Assembly: GCA_049509915.1 (NCBI GenBank)
Contig: JBEKZL010000257.1
Span: 1 to 10,539, forward strand
DNA length: 10,539 nucleotides
From: JBEKYD01 sp049509915
GTDB lineage: Bacteria > Acidobacteriota > Terriglobia > Bryobacterales > Bryobacteraceae
Direction: 5' to 3'
Shown piece after piece: positions 8,035-10,539 of the stretch. The notes beneath the pieces are model-generated. The model made no database searches, had not been told where the DNA came from, and worked only from the letters and a program-made list of their open reading frames with translations. Each line of letters begins with the position of its first letter. The first letter of the stretch is position 1. A program made the translations under genes and the position numbers.

Positions 8035-8952
8035 ATGAAGGACATTTTTCGCCGTTCTCTTTTGAAAGCCGCCGGTGCGTTGCCCACTCTTCGCACGCTG
8101 GTGGCATCGAGCGGTCAACACAGCCTGAAGAGCATCGGCGTACAGCTCTATTCGGTTCGCGATGTGATCGCGAACAACGATCCCGCCGAGGTGCTCAAGA
8201 GCATTGAAAAAACGGGCTACCGTGAAGTGGAAGTCGTCTGGGCGAGTCTGGCTAAAATCTGGCCCAGCCTTCAAGGGACGAAACTGAAGCCGGTGAGCAT
8301 CCACATGGATTCGACGTTCTTCCAGGCCGGGAATCGCGACAAACTCAAGGCAGCAATCAACGCCGTCCAACAGCGCAAATTCGCGTACATGGTCTACCCC
8401 GCCGTTCCACGTCCGGAGCGGACGGCCGGCTTGGATCACTTCAAGGCGCTGGCCGACACACTCAATGAGGCCGGTACCCAGTGCCACAAAGTCGGCGTCC
8501 AACTCTGCTTTCACAACCACGCTTACGAATTCCATCCCATCGGTTCTTCCTCGCCCTGGGAAGTCCTGACCACACAGACCGACCCGCGCCTGATCAACTT
8601 CGAGTTGGATATCTTCTGGGCCAGCGTGGCCGAGCACGATCCGGCCGAAATGCTAAAGCGCTACTCCGGCCGTTTTCCACTCATGCACCTCAAGAACAAA
8701 CTGGACGGCGTGCCGGTGCAGTTCAATGAGGACGTGCCTCACGAGGCATTCAAGGAAGTCGGCGACGGCGTGCTGAATATTCCGGCGATTCTACGTACGG
8801 CTTCGGACACGGGCGTGAAACACTTCTTCGTGGAACAGGACTGGACTCCGGGTAATCCTGTGGATAGCCTCCGCAAGAGTTACGATTATCGTAAGCATCA
8901 CATGAACCCCTCTGGCCAATCCGCAAAGCCGAGGCGCATATTGGATGCATGA
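8035..8952 (+). CDS. Tat-exported sugar phosphate isomerase/epimerase-like TIM barrel, C-terminus replaced by IS66 sequence
   Basis: The protein has 305 residues. It starts MKDIFRRSLLKAAGALP, a twin-arginine signal (FRRSLLK). The TIM barrel of the AP_endonuc_2/xylose isomerase-like family follows: SIGVQLYSVRDVI, GYREVEVVWAS, LCFHNHAYEF (His160, Glu165), FELDIFWASV (Glu190, Asp192), MHLKNK (His218, Lys220) and FFVEQDW (Glu267). These carry the acidic and histidine residues expected of a divalent-metal site. Residues 1-285 end ...SLRKSYDY, close to the usual family end. From codon 286 the frame enters the IS66 left end (GTAAGC at 8891) and adds 20 residues not like the family. The barrel is essentially complete, so activity may survive. 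No clear ribosome binding site is visible, so coupling to the VOC gene 18 nt upstream is likely. The stop overlaps tnpA as ATGA. It is a paralogue of the leftward gene at 1-167. Confidence 0.88.
   Translation: MKDIFRRSLLKAAGALPTLRTLVASSGQHSLKSIGVQLYSVRDVIANNDPAEVLKSIEKTGYREVEVVWASLAKIWPSLQGTKLKPVSIHMDSTFFQAGNRDKLKAAINAVQQRKFAYMVYPAVPRPERTAGLDHFKALADTLNEAGTQCHKVGVQLCFHNHAYEFHPIGSSSPWEVLTTQTDPRLINFELDIFWASVAEHDPAEMLKRYSGRFPLMHLKNKLDGVPVQFNEDVPHEAFKEVGDGVLNIPAILRTASDTGVKHFFVEQDWTPGNPVDSLRKSYDYRKHHMNPSGQSAKPRRILDA
8883..8890. other. Predicted 8-bp target site of the IS66 insertion
   Basis: CGATTATC directly precedes the IS66 left end. IS66-family elements make 8-bp target duplications, so this should be one copy. 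The other copy would lie at the right end, which is not in the window and may be lost. Confidence 0.45.
8891..8910 (+). repeat. IS66 left terminal inverted repeat
   Basis: The sequence opens with GTAAGC, the conserved tip of IS66-family inverted repeats, 58 nt before the tnpA start. It also marks where the isomerase stops resembling its family. The inner limit of the repeat is approximate because the right copy is not available for comparison. Confidence 0.65.
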
Positions 8953-9291
8953 AGGCGGAACAAGCAGAGCGCCGCGAGTTGTGGCGCCAAAGAGTGGCAC
9001 AGCAGAAGAACAGCGGCCAAACGGTTCGAGCTTTTTTGCCGCGAGCATAAGCTCAGTGAGCATTCGTTCTACTGGTGGCGACGGCAACTCGGTTCCTCCA
9101 CCGAACCGCCGGTCCGATTCGCGCTGGTAGAAACGCCGACGCCCACCACCGCACCCCATCGGCCTCGCCAGGCCCAGTCTCAGATCGAACTGGTTCTCAA
9201 CAGCGGCGAGCGACTCTCGATCCCAGCCGACGCTACCACTTTGCGGCTGGTGCTGGATGTGCTCCGGCAACAGGGGCACGCTGCGCGATGA
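8949..9291 (+). pseudogene. tnpA: IS66 TnpA, frameshifted
   Basis: The first frame gives MKAEQAERRELWRQRV, then GQTVRAF, and stops at TAA 9048-9050. The family sequence carries on in another frame as CREHKLSEHSFYWWRRQL, completing the helix-turn-helix, then QIELVLNSGERLSIP and LVLDVLRQQGHAAR, with TGA at 9289-9291. The total of 343 nt is one more than a multiple of three. The switch lies at six consecutive Ts (9032-9037), where five would restore one 113-residue frame. TnpA is the small DNA-binding accessory protein of IS66. The shift needs +1, so it does not fit a normal -1 slippery heptamer. It is a one-base indel or a sequencing error in the homopolymer. Confidence 0.85.
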
Positions 9292-9656
9292 TGCACCTGC
9301 CGGCCAGCGTGCGCGTTTATTTGTGCACTGTTCCCTGTGACATGCGCCGGAGCTTTGACGGCTTACACGCGCTGGTCACGACCGCCATGCAACTCGACGC
9401 GTTCGGCGGGCATCTGTTCGTATTTTCTAACCGGCGGCGCGATCGGGTGAAAATTTTGTATTGGGATCGCGACGGATTCGCGGTGTGGGCCAAGCGGCTG
9501 GAAGAAGGGACCTATGCGATGCCGTTCGGCGACGATGCTGGCGAGCCGCGGCGCGAAATCACCGCGCAGGAGTTGGGAGCCCTGTTGAGCGGCATCGATC
9601 TGAGTGTTGCCGAGCGCCGTAAGCGCTATCGCAAGAAGTGTCCGGAAGCCGCATAA
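9288..9656 (+). CDS. tnpB: IS66 TnpB (Orf2) accessory transposition protein
   Basis: The protein has 122 residues, matching the usual 115-120. It has the family signature: VRVYLCTVPCDMRRSFDGLH, GHLFVFSNRRRDRVKILYWD, GFAVWAKRLEEGTY, and ITAQELGALLSGIDL near the end. TnpB is required for IS66 transposition, but its biochemical role is unsettled. The start at 9288 overlaps the tnpA stop as ATGA, which indicates translational coupling. ATG 9291 is an equally possible start. The frame is open upstream to 9075, but that part is out-of-frame tnpA and should not be included. It appears intact, unlike its two neighbours. Confidence 0.92.
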   Translation: MMHLPASVRVYLCTVPCDMRRSFDGLHALVTTAMQLDAFGGHLFVFSNRRRDRVKILYWDRDGFAVWAKRLEEGTYAMPFGDDAGEPRREITAQELGALLSGIDLSVAERRKRYRKKCPEAA

Positions 9657-9718
9657 ACATTGGCCTCCGTATATTTTTCCGCTTGGCCGACCAAACATTT
9701 TCCCGTATAATTGTTGCA

Positions 9719-10420
9719 GTGCCGATCGACCCCAAAAGCCTGCCGCGAGATCCGGCGATCCTGCAGCGGATGCTGATCGATCTCACCGCCCAACTCGACA
9801 AAACCCAGAAGCTGTTGCGCCAGTTATTAGAAGCCAAACGCAGCACCAAAAGCGAGCAGTTGAGCCCCGATCAGTTGCAGCTCTTTATCGAAGAACTCAA
9901 CCGGAGCAAAACCGCTGCGAAGGACGATGACAAGCTGCCGCCGCCGGAGGCCGGCTCGGGGCAAGCCGAGGGCCCAGACAACAGCCGTTCACGGGGGCGC
10001 CGGCCGCTCGCACCGCACCTGAAGCGCCAGCGCATCGAGCACGATCTGGCTGCGGAAGAAAAGCATTGCGCCGGCTGCCAGCAGGACTTGCACCCGATTG
10101 GCGAGGAGACCAGCGAGCGCTACGAGTACATTCCCGCGCAGTTTATTGTGATCGAAGACGTCTGCAAGAAGTACGCTTGCCAATGCACCGTAAAGACGGC
10201 CACCAAGCCGCCGCAGCCGATCACCAGGAGTTCGGCTGGAGCGTCGGTCTTAGCGCAAGTCATCGTCGGCAAGATCGCCGATCATTTGCCACTGCATCGG
10301 CAAGGGAAGATCTTCGCGCGCTTCGGCGTCGACATTCCGGATCAGACAATGGGCGGATGGATGCGGCAATCGGCGGAATTGCTCTCACCGCTCTGGACGG
10401 ACGACACGCCGGTGCGATCC
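9719..10420 (+). pseudogene. tnpC: IS66 TnpC transposase, shortened and truncated
   Basis: From GTG 9719 the protein starts like the family (PIDPKSLPRDPAILQ) and continues with a leucine-zipper-like helix (LTAQLDKTQKLLRQLLEAK). A basic/proline linker is followed by a zinc-finger-like region with Cys117-x2-Cys120 and Cys154-x-Cys156. The start of the DDE domain follows: ASVLAQVIVGKIADHLPLHR and GVDIPDQTMGGWM. SPLW is then followed at once by TDDTPV (Asp228, Asp229), the first catalytic motif. In other IS66 transposases about 15 residues usually lie between them, so an in-frame deletion at about 10396 is likely. After TDDTPV the family match ends at about 10415-10420, and the rest of the frame is antisense IS5 sequence. 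An ATG at 9638 overlapping tnpB is a less likely start. The remaining catalytic residues are absent. Confidence 0.85.
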
Positions 10421-10539
10421 GCGTTTCGCCGTGGAAATTTACTGTCGGATTGCCCGGATCATCGGGCGGTGGCGCTGGTCGATCCTTCCGCTGAAAACTC
10501 TTCTGACTCGCCCAGGCTTCGATGAGCGTGCCGTCCACG
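10415..10539 (-). pseudogene. IS5-like transposase, internal fragment
   Basis: Read on the minus strand the sequence entering from the right edge gives VDGTLIEAWASQKSFQRKD, then PPPDDPGNPTVNFHGETR. This is a highly conserved central segment of IS5-type DDE transposases, carrying the first catalytic Asp (VDGT). The usual continuation after the Arg (SN.THAS) is missing; the frame instead enters antisense tnpC at about 10415-10421. So this piece lacks its C-terminal half. Its N-terminal part, if present, lies beyond the window. No IS5 terminal repeat is visible at the junction. Confidence 0.8.

Larger units (their letters stand above)
8891..10420 (+). mobile_element. IS66-family insertion sequence, 3' part missing
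   Basis: The standard gene order tnpA-tnpB-tnpC is present, with a tnpA/tnpB ATGA overlap and a 62-nt gap before tnpC. The element is cut within tnpC at about 10415-10421, where minus-strand IS5-like sequence begins. With tnpA frameshifted and tnpC incomplete, it should not be able to transpose by itself. Full IS66 elements are usually about 2.4-2.7 kb; about 1.5 kb remains here. Confidence 0.88.

Noticed and set aside
9032..9038. T TTT TTG as a programmed -1 frameshift site in tnpA
   Set aside because: The heptamer is in phase, but a -1 shift leads to the wrong frame; the family sequence continues in the +1 frame.
9075..9287. Upstream extension of the tnpB frame
   Set aside because: It is out-of-frame tnpA sequence; the TnpB family signature begins just after 9288.

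Overview
The window looks like a piece of a bacterial genome from the phylum Acidobacteriota, most likely a Solibacter/Bryobacter-like soil lineage. This is inferred from gene content, not a database search. The pointers are a very large Oar-type TonB-dependent receptor with a carboxypeptidase-regulatory N-terminus, a DUF1080 (3-keto-disaccharide hydrolase-like) gene, Tat-exported sugar-phosphate-isomerase-like TIM barrels, and exported redoxin and VOC proteins. The left part (1-8890) is chromosomal metabolism and envelope. The right part (8891-10539) is nested insertion-sequence debris.

Layout: (1) 1-167, minus strand, is the 5' end of a Tat-exported sugar phosphate isomerase/epimerase that runs off the left edge. 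(2) 168-720 is a divergent intergenic region with a striking 10-bp tandem palindromic repeat (435-464) that looks like an operator. (3) 721-1534 is a DUF1080 gene broken by a frameshift and an in-frame TAG. (4) 1580-5140 is an intact 1186-residue Oar-like TonB-dependent outer-membrane receptor. (5) 5264-6511 is an exported protein with two thioredoxin-fold domains (CVHC, then CGPC). (6) 6557 to about 6961 is a short group II intron with no open reading frame; its domain V is canonical at 34 nt. (7) 7072-8016 is an exported tandem VOC (glyoxalase/dioxygenase-fold) protein with both metal sites intact. (8) 8035-8952 is a second Tat-exported sugar phosphate isomerase-like protein, whose last 20 codons come from the left end of an IS66-family element. 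(9) 8891 to about 10420 is that IS66 element: tnpA (frameshifted), tnpB (intact) and tnpC (shortened and cut off). (10) From about 10421 to the right edge, minus strand, is an internal fragment of an IS5-like transposase joined directly to the broken tnpC.

Functional reading (inference): the receptor would import, or bind at the surface, a large substrate. The exported DUF1080, isomerase-like and VOC proteins look like periplasmic sugar or aromatic-compound processing enzymes, and the two-domain redoxin may keep exported thiols in the right state. The VOC and isomerase genes are 18 nt apart and are probably co-transcribed. The locus is decaying or being rearranged: one gene is dead (DUF1080), one has an altered 3' end (isomerase), and the transposition genes are damaged. 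No CRISPR array, tRNA or rRNA was seen. I found no clearly new multi-gene system. The most unusual items are the tandem 10-bp operator-like array, the ORF-less group II intron, and the isomerase/IS66 junction with its ATGA overlap.
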